Shown: positions 38,996-46,611 of the stretch, one piece after another
How the letters are laid out: every line of letters begins with the position of its first letter
Numbering within the stretch: position 1 is the first letter of the stretch
Source: a virus
DNA length: 64,000 nucleotides
IMG/VR virus record: IMGVR_UViG_3300003323_000724
Location: 1 to 64,000 of that record
Reading direction: 5' to 3' (one strand)
Program-made: the position numbers and the translations under genes
The notes under the pieces: generated by a model
The model's input: the letters and a program-made list of their open reading frames with translations, nothing else
What the model was told of the DNA's origin: nothing
Database searches by the model: none

Positions 38996-39024
38996 TTGCT
39001 AACACCCGGTTTGTGGTGCATAGT
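38996..39024 (+). promoter_or_regulatory. Weak copy of the repeated phage promoter
   Basis: TTGCTA, 17 bases ending GTGGTG, CATAGT, TGAGCACC. Its -35 is weaker than the other copies. Confidence 0.6.
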
Positions 39025-39056
39025 TGAGCACCGAAAACACAAACCGGAGAAAAGTG

Positions 39057-39440
39057 ATGGACTGGATCAAAGTAAATTGCCACACCAATCTTGATCTTTG
39101 TTTTGGGGACAAGAGAGGGTGGCCCACCAAACTGCCGTTCCGTCCGATGGTCGGAGACTACATTCGCAGTGCTTACATCCACCCCGGGCGAACTGCTTTG
39201 TACAAAACAGACAACGAAAAGGGATACGAGGAGAGGTTTGTTGGGAAGGGATTTCAGTTAGAGTTGGTTGTGGTTCGGATCACGGTCGTCACTAAGGACT
39301 TTGAAGGCGATCAGCGGTGGGGAGAGGGAAACTTTGAGAGATTGGATGTAGAACTGCACCTCCCGGCCAATCGGTATCAAAGCCTGAAGGATTTTTACGA
39401 GAACTGGTACGAAAAGATAACGGGAAATAAGTTTATTTAG
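39057..39440 (+). CDS. Hypothetical protein, 127 aa
   Basis: ATG 39057 with CCGGAG upstream. IKVNCHTNLDLCFGDKRGWP, VGDYIRSAYIHPGRTALYKT and LELVVVRITVVTKDFEGD; beta-rich. No family recognised. First gene of the recombination operon. Confidence 0.6.
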   Translation: MDWIKVNCHTNLDLCFGDKRGWPTKLPFRPMVGDYIRSAYIHPGRTALYKTDNEKGYEERFVGKGFQLELVVVRITVVTKDFEGDQRWGEGNFERLDVELHLPANRYQSLKDFYENWYEKITGNKFI

Positions 39441-39450
39441 GGAGGGAGGA

Positions 39451-39933
39451 ATGTCGGACATTTTTAAGATCGACGAATCAAAGTTAGATCGAGAATGGGT
39501 AATCCAGCCTCAATTACAGAGGCAGGTAGGGGAGGAGGAAGCCGATGCACAGCACGTTTTGAACCAGAAGAAGGCTGAGTTTGATGTGATTTGCGCCCGG
39601 CTGTCGCTGGCCATTCGATCTGATCCGGAAAAGTACGGGATCGGTAAGAAACCAACTATTGGGGAGGTGGATCACGCTTTAACCCTAGAAAGGGACTATC
39701 AAGCGGGTCTTACTCAACTCAACTTGGCCAAGTACCAACTGGACGTGGCCGGGGCCAAGAAAACGGCGATGATCGACCGCCGCAAGGCTCTGGAGAACTT
39801 GGTTCAACTCCTGAGCCTGAACTATTACAGTGAGCGGGAGCCGCGAACGAAGTCCTACGACGGGCCGCGTCGGATGAGTGACGCGGAAAGACACGAAGTT
39901 CGTGGTGACGGGGTGGACGTGGATTTGGGTTGA
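39451..39933 (+). CDS. Coiled-coil protein, possible recombination mediator
   Basis: 160 residues, mostly helical: EADAQHVLNQKKAEFDVICA, KYQLDVAGAKKTAMIDRRKA, LENLVQLLSLNYYSEREPR. Phages commonly place a protein with this ending ('RK.aLe.Lv.Ll...Y.s.Pr') just before their SSB and UvsX/RecA, where T4 has UvsY. A mediator that loads recombinase on SSB-coated DNA is therefore plausible but not proven. Confidence 0.6.
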   Translation: MSDIFKIDESKLDREWVIQPQLQRQVGEEEADAQHVLNQKKAEFDVICARLSLAIRSDPEKYGIGKKPTIGEVDHALTLERDYQAGLTQLNLAKYQLDVAGAKKTAMIDRRKALENLVQLLSLNYYSEREPRTKSYDGPRRMSDAERHEVRGDGVDVDLG

Positions 39934-39956
39934 TTTTTCAACAAGAAAGGTGAGTT

Positions 39957-41177
39957 ATGGGACGGCGTGACGATGACGAATTCGAGATCGAGGACCGGCG
40001 GCGTGAGAGCTATGTGTCGGGAGGAGGGTCTGGGGCACTGGAAATTCCCACCGGACTGAGTTTTCTCAAGATGGATTGGGAGGGGTCCAAGTTACTGGAG
40101 TTCATCCCGTTCAAAGTGACCGAAGCCCACCTGAAGTTCTCTTCGGCGTTCCCGAAGAACCTTCAGTTCAGCCGGCCCGGGAAATGGTATCCCGAACGGA
40201 CGTACTTCCGGCACGAGAACGTTGGACCGGACAACGGCCGGTACGCTTGCCCGTACATGAACTTCGGGAAGAAGTGCCCGATCTGTGAGGAACGGTCGCG
40301 GCTGGCCAAATCTCCCAACCCGATCGACAAGAAGGCGGCGGAAAAGCTCCGGCCGAAGGAACGGCAATTGTTTTTGGTCATGCTGCGGGACCAAAAGAGT
40401 GGCCGGTTGGAGGACGGAATCAAACTGATCGAGTTGTCCACGGCCGCGTTCGGCAAGCAACTTGATGCGTTCATTCAGAACGCTCTGCCGCGCTACCAAG
40501 AGGCGTACTCGCAATATTACCACCCACTCAAGGGACTGACGGTTCAGGTCGTGGGTGCGAAGGAGAAGATGAAGAACAACGACACGGGTGAAGGAAGCTC
40601 GTGGAACAAGTACACCCCGATGCGGTGTGACCAACGGGAAGACCCGATCCCGCGCGAGGTGTTCGACCACGGGTTCGACCTGGACGCGATGGTCCGCGAG
40701 GTGAGCTATGAAACCCTTCGGAAAGCCTTTTACGGCTTGGAGGAAGAGGGACAAGACGAAGATAGAGAAATCGACAATTACGTTCGCCGTCAGGAAGTTG
40801 CTCGGGAGAACGGTCCAGAGTTGAACACCGAACCGAAGCGGGAACCGACCAAGGCCGAGCCGAAGAAGTCTGAACCGATCAAGGTGGATGGGTTCGCCAG
40901 CAAGGACATCGTGACATTCGACCGTAAGGGGGACAAACTGGAAGGGGAGATCATCCGGATCGATAAGGAAAAGGAAACGGCGACGGTGTACTGTGAGGAT
41001 CGCGGTCGGGAATACGTTCTCGACTTCGAGGAAATGAAGGTAGTCAAGCGGGACACCACTTTCGACGCCAAACCGGAACCGGCCAAGACCGAAACAAAGA
41101 AGCCGGCCCGGGGGTGGGAAATGGGGGATGAGGACGAACAGGACGATCGGGTAGTGAACCGAACTACGCGACGGTAG
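39957..41177 (+). CDS. gp32-like single-stranded DNA-binding protein
   Basis: 406 residues. Core: FLKMDWEGSKLLEFIPFKVT, SRPGKWYPERTYFRHENVGP, CPYMNFGKKCPICEERSRLA (the zinc site of T4 gp32-like SSBs), FLVMLRDQKSGRLEDGIKLI. The C-terminal third is an extended linker with a KOW-like barrel (VTFDRKGDKLEGEIIRIDKE) and an acidic patch GDEDEQDD near the end, an expected contact site for partner proteins. It is longer than most relatives because of that barrel. Confidence 0.8.
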   Translation: MGRRDDDEFEIEDRRRESYVSGGGSGALEIPTGLSFLKMDWEGSKLLEFIPFKVTEAHLKFSSAFPKNLQFSRPGKWYPERTYFRHENVGPDNGRYACPYMNFGKKCPICEERSRLAKSPNPIDKKAAEKLRPKERQLFLVMLRDQKSGRLEDGIKLIELSTAAFGKQLDAFIQNALPRYQEAYSQYYHPLKGLTVQVVGAKEKMKNNDTGEGSSWNKYTPMRCDQREDPIPREVFDHGFDLDAMVREVSYETLRKAFYGLEEEGQDEDREIDNYVRRQEVARENGPELNTEPKREPTKAEPKKSEPIKVDGFASKDIVTFDRKGDKLEGEIIRIDKEKETATVYCEDRGREYVLDFEEMKVVKRDTTFDAKPEPAKTETKKPARGWEMGDEDEQDDRVVNRTTRR

Positions 41178-41186
41178 AGGCTGATT

Positions 41187-41217
41187 GTGGGTGGTCCGGA
41201 GTTTCCGGACCACCCAC
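41187..41217 (+). terminator. Perfect 14-bp hairpin after the SSB gene
   Basis: GTGGGTGGTCCGGA pairs perfectly with TCCGGACCACCCAC around a 3-base loop. No T-run follows. It may stop transcription weakly, protect the SSB mRNA 3' end, or bind a protein such as the ArsR-type regulator encoded next. Confidence 0.6.
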
Positions 41218-41243
41218 CAAACTACAACAATTCAAGGTGATTT

Positions 41244-41552
41244 ATGGCGGTGGTGAAGGAAAAGAAGAAAGCTAAGAAGAACGATGCCGTGGTTATGCTC
41301 GCGGCCCTAGCGGAAGAAACGCGGCTGGGCATCGTGAAACTGCTCGCGGCCGAAAGCAAGAACGTGACGGACATTGGACGCACACTCAATGTAGAAATCG
41401 TCAACGTTTCCCATCACTTACGGATTCTCAGTGACGCGGGGATCATCCAAGGAACCAGGGACGGCCGGATGATTTTCTACTCGATCGATCCGAACGTGTT
41501 TCAGGACGGGGTGTTCGATTTCGGCGAAGTTCAGGTGACGTTGGTGAAGTGA
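41244..41552 (+). CDS. ArsR-type winged-helix regulator
   Basis: 102 residues. Basic N-terminus (VVKEKKKAKKNDAVV), then MLAALAEETRLGIVKLLAAE and VTDIGRTLNVEIVNVSHHLR with ILSDAGIIQGTRDGRMIFYS: the ArsR helix-turn-helix and wing. No metal-binding CxC is present. Likely a phage-encoded transcription regulator in the recombination operon; the perfect hairpin at 41187 is one candidate target. Confidence 0.8.
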   Translation: MAVVKEKKKAKKNDAVVMLAALAEETRLGIVKLLAAESKNVTDIGRTLNVEIVNVSHHLRILSDAGIIQGTRDGRMIFYSIDPNVFQDGVFDFGEVQVTLVK

Positions 41553-41575
41553 AGCAATTCAACTTGGGGTGATCT

Positions 41576-42718
41576 GTGGGCAAGTCGAAACTGAGTAAGG
41601 AAGAGATTGATGCCAAAGCGGACCAACTCTTGTCCACGGAACCCCGCGTCGAGCCGGCCAAGCCGGAAGACCTGCTGAGCACTGGCTGTGCCTTGTTCGA
41701 CATTGCCATTTCCAAGACCTACCCGGGAGGGATTCCGGTAGGGAATTACATGTACTACGTGGGGGACTCGGGAACGGCGAAAACGTGGTGTGCGTTTTCG
41801 TTCTTGGCAGAGGCTTCGAGAAATCCACGGTTCAAGAAGCACCGGTTGATTTTCGATAACGTCGAGAACGGTGCTTTGATGGACATTGAATACTTTTTCG
41901 GCAAGAAGGTGTTCGATCGGTTGGAACCGCCTGCATGGAACGGAAGTGAACCATATTACTCAAATACAGTACAAGAATTGTACTATAATATAGATATAAA
42001 CTGTTCCAAGGGACCGTGTATCTACATTGTGGATTCGATGGACGCTTTACGAGATGATAGCGACGAGAAGAAGTTCGACGCCGAAGTGAAGCGATACGAA
42101 ACGGGCAAAGGAGAAGTTCCCGGATCGATGGGGGTGACCAAAGCGAAGACCAACAGCCAGAACATCAATCGCGTGGCCAGTTCCCTGCGGGACAGTGACA
42201 GCATTCTCTTTCTGATCGGCCAGACTCGCGACAAACTGGGAATGCCGTTCCCGATGAAAACACGCAGCGGGGGTCACGCACTGAAGTTCTTCGCTCACGT
42301 CGAAGCGTGGACGAAAATCGAAGAGAAGATCAAGAACCGGTACGCCGGCAAGGACCGGGACATTGGGGACACGATTCAGATTGATCTTCGCAAGAACCGC
42401 GTGTGCGGCTGGCATGGCAAGATCAGCGTGGACTTCTTGACCGGATTCGGGTTCGATGACGTAGGGACTTCTGTTAACTATCTGCTCGAAGAAAAACACT
42501 GGAAGTACGAGAAAAAACAGAAAGGGGAAGACGATGAAGAGGAATCAGACAGCAAGAACTTGACTGCACCGGAATTCGAGTTTACCGGTAAGAAGGAAAA
42601 GTTGGTGGAACTGATTCAGGATTCCAACCGGGAAGTTGAGTTGCACCAGTTGGTTCTGAGGGTATGGAAAGAGATCGAAGAGGGTTCGAGACTGAACAGG
42701 AAACGAAAATATTCTTGA
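41576..42718 (+). CDS. RecA/UvsX-like recombinase
   Basis: 380 residues, GTG start. DLLSTGCALFDIAISKTYPG then Walker A GDSGTAKT (63-70) and IYIVDSMDALRD (Walker B). ILFLIGQTRDKLGMPF and GGHALKFFAHVEAWTKI match the L1/L2 region order of UvsX and RecA relatives. The C-terminal part is acidic. With SSB and the 39451 protein it would form the strand-exchange machinery. Confidence 0.8.
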   Translation: MGKSKLSKEEIDAKADQLLSTEPRVEPAKPEDLLSTGCALFDIAISKTYPGGIPVGNYMYYVGDSGTAKTWCAFSFLAEASRNPRFKKHRLIFDNVENGALMDIEYFFGKKVFDRLEPPAWNGSEPYYSNTVQELYYNIDINCSKGPCIYIVDSMDALRDDSDEKKFDAEVKRYETGKGEVPGSMGVTKAKTNSQNINRVASSLRDSDSILFLIGQTRDKLGMPFPMKTRSGGHALKFFAHVEAWTKIEEKIKNRYAGKDRDIGDTIQIDLRKNRVCGWHGKISVDFLTGFGFDDVGTSVNYLLEEKHWKYEKKQKGEDDEEESDSKNLTAPEFEFTGKKEKLVELIQDSNREVELHQLVLRVWKEIEEGSRLNRKRKYS

Positions 42719-42726
42719 GGAACAAA

Positions 42727-42873
42727 ATGACGATTAAGAAGATGCTGGAAGAGATCCGGAGGATCATCGGTCAATGTACCGCTTCCGAAAAGGAAACCTA
42801 CGAAGCGTTGGTAGATGAAGCGGCTGGATGGGAAATGCGGTTGGAGGAATTGGAGGAGGAACCCGATGAGTAG
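42727..42873 (+). CDS. Small helical protein, 48 aa
   Basis: MTIKKMLEEIRRIIGQCTAS and EALVDEAAGWEMRLEELEEE: a two-helix hairpin, very acidic at the end. Overlaps the next start. Confidence 0.6.
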   Translation: MTIKKMLEEIRRIIGQCTASEKETYEALVDEAAGWEMRLEELEEEPDE

Positions 42874-43525
42874 CGAACATTTCAGTTACCACCACAACAA
42901 ACCCAAGTACCGACCGAACCCGACGCGGGAGTGGACGATTCAGGAGGACTTCGCGATCCTTCCTGTCGTTCTCGCGTGCCCGTCCCAAATCGCATACGAT
43001 GCGTCCTGCCGCCTTCTCGTTGACGCATTCGACCGAAACCACTGCCATCCGCCCGGAACCGTCCTGACGACGGCTGACAAGAACCGGGAGTGTCGGGAAC
43101 TGATCGAGGGGCGGATTGCACACATAGTGATGGACAGTCACGGCGAGCAGGATTTTTCCAGTTGGCTGCTGATGGGGAAACGAGACGAACTTAACCTGAG
43201 TTGGGGCGAAAGGGAAATAGTTCTAAAACAGTGGGTTCGTCGGGTTTTGTCTTACGACGAATACCTGTATCAACCGACTGCGATTTTGGATCGGAAGACG
43301 ACATCTGCGGGAGGCTTTGGGGAAGTTAAAGTTTCGACTTATTGCATGAATTGTGATCTTGACCGAATCGAATCTGACGAAGAAAGGCCGTCTCCGGCGT
43401 CCCCCAAGAACATGCAGAAGGTGTACGGAGCGGTGACGGATTTCCTCAAAGCAAGTGTCGATGACGAGTACGCGATCACGACGGCATGGGGTAAACTACA
43501 TGCGGTGTGTCGCGACTTGGATTAG
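42866..43525 (+). CDS. Hypothetical protein, 219 aa
   Basis: N-terminus rich in Asn/Tyr/His (SEHFSYHHNKPKYRPNPT). QIAYDASCRLLVDAFDRNHC, HIVMDSHGEQDFSSWLLMG, VKVSTYCMNCDLDRIESDE. No known fold; a CxxC pair (YCMNC) is present. Position between recombinase and CsrA genes. Confidence 0.55.
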   Translation: MSSEHFSYHHNKPKYRPNPTREWTIQEDFAILPVVLACPSQIAYDASCRLLVDAFDRNHCHPPGTVLTTADKNRECRELIEGRIAHIVMDSHGEQDFSSWLLMGKRDELNLSWGEREIVLKQWVRRVLSYDEYLYQPTAILDRKTTSAGGFGEVKVSTYCMNCDLDRIESDEERPSPASPKNMQKVYGAVTDFLKASVDDEYAITTAWGKLHAVCRDLD

Positions 43526-43545
43526 TTGAAGTAAGGAGACGTGAA

Positions 43546-43749
43546 GTGTTGGAGATCAAGCGCAAAGTGGGCCAGCGGATCATTGTTCCTCCGGACCTGA
43601 TTATCGAGTTGGTGGACAACGGGCCGGTGGGGGCCATTATTGGGTTCATCTGCCCGCGAGACGTGGACGTGGTGCGGGAGGAACTGATGCCGCTCGCAGA
43701 GGTACGAGAGGTGTACGAAGAGGCCACGGGGATACGGAGGGAAGAATGA
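43546..43749 (+). CDS. csrA: CsrA-like RNA-binding regulator
   Basis: 67 residues from GTG 43546 with AAGGAG upstream. MLEIKRKVGQRIIVPPDLII, then IIGFICPRDVDVVREEL match CsrA: the beta-1 start 'M-L-x-I-x-R-K-x-G-x' and the C-terminal 'A-P-R-x-V-x-V-x-R-E-E', both RNA-contacting regions (here CPRDVDVVREEL). CsrA dimers bind GGA in mRNA leaders and block or stabilise translation. A phage copy may reshape host metabolism or time phage protein synthesis. GGA-rich leaders are common here, so its targets are not evident. Assignment is from motif match. Confidence 0.75.
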   Translation: MLEIKRKVGQRIIVPPDLIIELVDNGPVGAIIGFICPRDVDVVREELMPLAEVREVYEEATGIRREE

Positions 43750-44198
43750 CGCGAACGGAATACCTACTGAACCGGTTGGTTAACGTGTGTGGGGAACTCA
43801 GTTCAATTTCATCGGCACGGTTGATCTACTACCCGTTTGTTGGTTTGGATCAGGGCCAGTTCAAGAACAAAATTGAGGAGTTCGCGGCCGTTATTCAATT
43901 GCTGGTGCAGGAAGGGGCGATGGAACAAGGGGACGAGTTCGAGAAGCACGTTGACGCCAAAGCGAAACAGATCGAGATCGATTACACCGGGGTGGAGAAC
44001 CGAAGGGCCAAGGGGAAGCTGTACCAGTTGAAGGAATCACCACTCACGGACCTGCCCAAGTTCTACCACGAGTTCAAGACGCAGTTTCCCGAAGTGGCCA
44101 AGAGGAAATCTCTGCGAGTGTACGAGAGCGAAACTACCGAACCGCTGATGGACCTGCTGCACGCTCACGCGATGGTTCTGCAAGAGGTGAAGACGTAA
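43746..44198 (+). CDS. Hypothetical helical protein, 150 aa
   Basis: ATGA overlap with csrA. LNRLVNVCGELSSISSARLI, FKNKIEEFAAVIQLLVQEGA and LMDLLHAHAMVLQEV. No family recognised. Ends at the first base of the FEN gene start, suggesting coupling. Confidence 0.55.
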   Translation: MTRTEYLLNRLVNVCGELSSISSARLIYYPFVGLDQGQFKNKIEEFAAVIQLLVQEGAMEQGDEFEKHVDAKAKQIEIDYTGVENRRAKGKLYQLKESPLTDLPKFYHEFKTQFPEVAKRKSLRVYESETTEPLMDLLHAHAMVLQEVKT

Positions 44199-45025
44199 TG
44201 CACCTGATCGCCTTCGACGTGAGTTTCTGTTGCTGGCGGTCGTTCCACTCGCACGGGGGTAAAGATCCCTTTGCGAGTGTTTTGCTTGCCGTCTACGAAA
44301 TGGAACGGACTCGGAAGTTCATCGACCCCCGAGCCGTTCCCGTCTTCGCCTTTGATCGCAAGCCGTACAAGCGGAACGAATTGTACCTAGACTACAAGAA
44401 GAAGTCCCAGAAGGGGGACGACGGGGAGCGAGAAGCAAAGGAAGAACTGCTCCGGCAGGTGGACAAACTCAGGACCAAGTACCTCGAACAGTTGGGACTG
44501 CCCAATGCACTGTCCTCTCCGGGCTGCGAAGCGGACGACGTGTTTGCTTCGTTGGTAGCCAAAACCAGTTACGGGGATTTGAGGGATCAGATAACGATCG
44601 TGTCGAGGGACCAAGACCTGTACCAACTGCTGTCCAGTCGGGTGCGAATGTTCGATCCGATCAAGCGGCAGTTTTACACCCACAGGGATTTCAGGGACGA
44701 GTACGATTTGCACCCCACACAGTGGCCGCAGGTAAAAGCACTTGGGGGCTGCGAGTCGGACAACATCGACGGTCCGCCCGGAATTGCTCAGGGCCGGGCG
44801 TTGAAGCACGTCAGCGGCGAGAAGCCGAATAAGGTCTGTAAGGAGTTCATGGAAACGGAAGCGTACCAAGTGAACCTGAAACTGACGACGCTACCGTACC
44901 TGAACAAAGCGATCGAGTTCGATATCTCAACGGAATCAGCGTTCCAACAAGAATGGTGGGTTTGCCTGTGTTCGGCCTTGGACCGTGAGGCACTGGCCGA
45001 ATTTGTATTGGGGGTGAGGAGTTGA
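44198..45025 (+). CDS. 5'-3' exonuclease (FEN/T5-type)
   Basis: 275 residues. IAFDVSFCCWRSFHS opens like the FEN N-terminal metal site; VFAFDRKPYKRNELYLDYKK is the helical-arch substrate motif, GCEADDVFASL the E-A-D-D metal site, IVSRDQDLYQLL the D..D site, and LGGCESDNIDGPPGIAQGRA the C-terminal D-N and helix-hairpin-helix part. It removes 5' flaps and primers and replaces the missing 5' nuclease of the split polymerase. Confidence 0.85.
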   Translation: MHLIAFDVSFCCWRSFHSHGGKDPFASVLLAVYEMERTRKFIDPRAVPVFAFDRKPYKRNELYLDYKKKSQKGDDGEREAKEELLRQVDKLRTKYLEQLGLPNALSSPGCEADDVFASLVAKTSYGDLRDQITIVSRDQDLYQLLSSRVRMFDPIKRQFYTHRDFRDEYDLHPTQWPQVKALGGCESDNIDGPPGIAQGRALKHVSGEKPNKVCKEFMETEAYQVNLKLTTLPYLNKAIEFDISTESAFQQEWWVCLCSALDREALAEFVLGVRS

Positions 45026-45096
45026 AATGGGACATATCCATCTACCAGAATGCGTTAACTGCCCAATAAGGAATACGTGATTGTGAGGACCGAATA

Positions 45097-45573
45097 ATGC
45101 CTAGAAAGAAAAAGGCAACTGTGGGGGACAGATTGATGCTGGCCCTAGAGCACTTCGCATCCGATTTGGAAAACAATCGACCCCTGAAAGTTACCGTTCG
45201 TCAGAAACCAATCGTTGATTTGGAATTGCCTTTTCCTCCCACGATTAACACTTATTGGCGACGTGTGGGCAACCAGACGATCCTCTCAGCAGACGCGAGA
45301 CAGTACCGTAAGGACGTGTTGAACACCTATGCTTGCCGTCGCATCCGCCCGATGCAGGGGCCGCTCAAGGTGTCAATCATTTTCTATCGTCCGGACAAGC
45401 GACGGCGTGACTTGGACAATCTCCCCAAGGGGCTGCTCGACTCGCTGAAGCACGCGGGTGTGTACGAGGACGATTCACAGATCGAGCACCTTGATATGAA
45501 GTTCGGTCCGGTTCGGAAGGGCGGCTTAGCCGTGGTGACGATTATTGACCTTCCAGCGGAGCAAACCAAATGA
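45097..45573 (+). CDS. rusA: RusA-type Holliday junction resolvase
   Basis: 158 residues. A basic N-terminal extension is followed by the RusA domain: PPTINTYWRR, SADARQYRKDV, IIFYRPDKRRRDLDNLPKGL with the catalytic Asp residues (D-K-R-R-R-D-L-D-N), and LKHAGVYEDDSQIEHLD. It resolves branched DNA before packaging. Confidence 0.88.
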   Translation: MPRKKKATVGDRLMLALEHFASDLENNRPLKVTVRQKPIVDLELPFPPTINTYWRRVGNQTILSADARQYRKDVLNTYACRRIRPMQGPLKVSIIFYRPDKRRRDLDNLPKGLLDSLKHAGVYEDDSQIEHLDMKFGPVRKGGLAVVTIIDLPAEQTK

Positions 45574-45860
45574 ATGAGTACGACAAGGGGTTTTTGGAAG
45601 CCTTGCAAGCGGTGTGTTGGATGGGAGGGATGAAATGGAAAGTCCATATGAAGAACGCCGAAGACTCCAGTCTTTCCGAAGCGTACCAAGATGCCGCTTT
45701 GACGGCAGCTATGACTATCGGAAAATTCGTCTCCGACCTTAAGAGTCTGGGAGCGTCGATTCACAGAAAGCAGCTAGATCCCAAGAAAATCGTAACTACC
45801 AACGCTCCGGAACACGGAGGATTTTGGTGGGCAAACGAAGAAGGAAAAGGAGTTAGTTAA
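45570..45860 (+). CDS. Hypothetical protein, 96 aa
   Basis: ATGA overlap with rusA. QAVCWMGGMKWKVHMKNAED, AMTIGKFVSDLKSL. A helical protein of unknown role. Confidence 0.6.
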   Translation: MNEYDKGFLEALQAVCWMGGMKWKVHMKNAEDSSLSEAYQDAALTAAMTIGKFVSDLKSLGASIHRKQLDPKKIVTTNAPEHGGFWWANEEGKGVS

Positions 45861-45942
45861 TGAACGATTTGCCGTTACTTCAAGGAATGGGAACCGCACT
45901 GGACAGTGGAAGGAAGTTGGGATCGAGGTTGCCTTGGGTCGG

Positions 45943-46047
45943 ATGACGGCCGATGAGGTGTACCAGTTCGGGCTGAAGTTGATTACAGAGTTGCGAGAAA
46001 CGACGTGGGAAGAGTGTCTTAATTGGATTGATGGGGGTGAGGACTAA
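45943..46047 (+). CDS. Possible short gene or frameshifted remnant, 34 aa
   Basis: MTADEVYQFGLKLITELRET and WEECLNWIDGGED. The same frame stays open upstream to about 45850 (KELVNERF... WKEVGIEVALGR) but lacks a start, while an ATG at 45860 belongs to another frame. This may be a broken gene or a programmed frameshift. Real status uncertain. Confidence 0.3.
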   Translation: MTADEVYQFGLKLITELRETTWEECLNWIDGGED

Positions 46048-46049
46048 CA

Positions 46050-46271
46050 ATGACGATGCTCGACACGCACGAGAAGTGGGCGATGTCTTTGGGGACCGGA
46101 CTCCCACTCGTGATCGCTAGTTGGATGTTTGCCTTTGCCGGGTTCTTGCCCGGCCTTCTCGCTTACATCGTTCCCGTGCTCGTTACAGCCGTTTACGTGA
46201 TTCAAGTGGGGTGTTGGGTTCAGTGGTTCAGGATCAAAGGGAGGGGGAAGAAATGGAAGTGGCGGCAGTGA
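46050..46271 (+). CDS. Membrane protein with two helices
   Basis: LPLVIASWMFAFAGFLPGLL and IVPVLVTAVYVIQVGCW are two adjacent membrane segments; the basic C-terminus (IKGRGKKWKWRQ) should face the cytoplasm. Could be holin-like in size; function unknown. Confidence 0.6.
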   Translation: MTMLDTHEKWAMSLGTGLPLVIASWMFAFAGFLPGLLAYIVPVLVTAVYVIQVGCWVQWFRIKGRGKKWKWRQ

Positions 46272-46381
46272 TTGTGGGATTGTTCATTTACGTTTGGCTG
46301 TGTCTGTTAGTTCAACGGAAGTGGCCCGGTAGTCTAGCGAATCGAATCAGGAAGGCTATTGCAGGGGAGAATCCGAAATGA
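46253..46381 (+). CDS. Small membrane peptide, 42 aa
   Basis: MEVAAVIVGLFIYVWLCLLV is one membrane helix; a basic tail follows. Overlaps both neighbours; GGGGGAAG upstream of the ATG. Confidence 0.55.
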   Translation: MEVAAVIVGLFIYVWLCLLVQRKWPGSLANRIRKAIAGENPK

Positions 46382-46611
46382 CCAAGAAGCTCCCGGACGG
46401 GACGGAGATTGAGTACACGGTAGCAGATTCATATGGCGGTCCCGGCAACTGTTTTTCAAATTTGAATATCAACCACAACGTAGTGTTTTGGCGATTGCCG
46501 CAGACCACTTGGGTTTCGACTCAGCACAGGAACATGCATGGGTTCACGGAATGGTTGGATTGTTGTGAGACACACTGGAGGATTTCTTGGAAGGAGAAAA
46601 GGAATGACTAG
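46378..46611 (+). CDS. Hypothetical protein, 77 aa
   Basis: KLPDGTEIEYTVADSYGGPG, HNVVFWRLPQTTWV and FTEWLDCCETHWRISWK. A compact Trp-rich beta protein. ATGA overlap on its 5' side. Confidence 0.6.
   Translation: MTKKLPDGTEIEYTVADSYGGPGNCFSNLNINHNVVFWRLPQTTWVSTQHRNMHGFTEWLDCCETHWRISWKEKRND

Noticed and set aside
40092-41213. 370-residue minus-strand frame opposite the SSB gene
   Set aside because: Antisense of the zinc-containing SSB gene. Low-complexity Val/Leu/Arg composition typical of a shadow frame.
45027-45080. 17-residue ORF between the FEN and RusA genes
   Set aside because: Too short to judge; no RBS or conserved motif beyond a CVNC pair.
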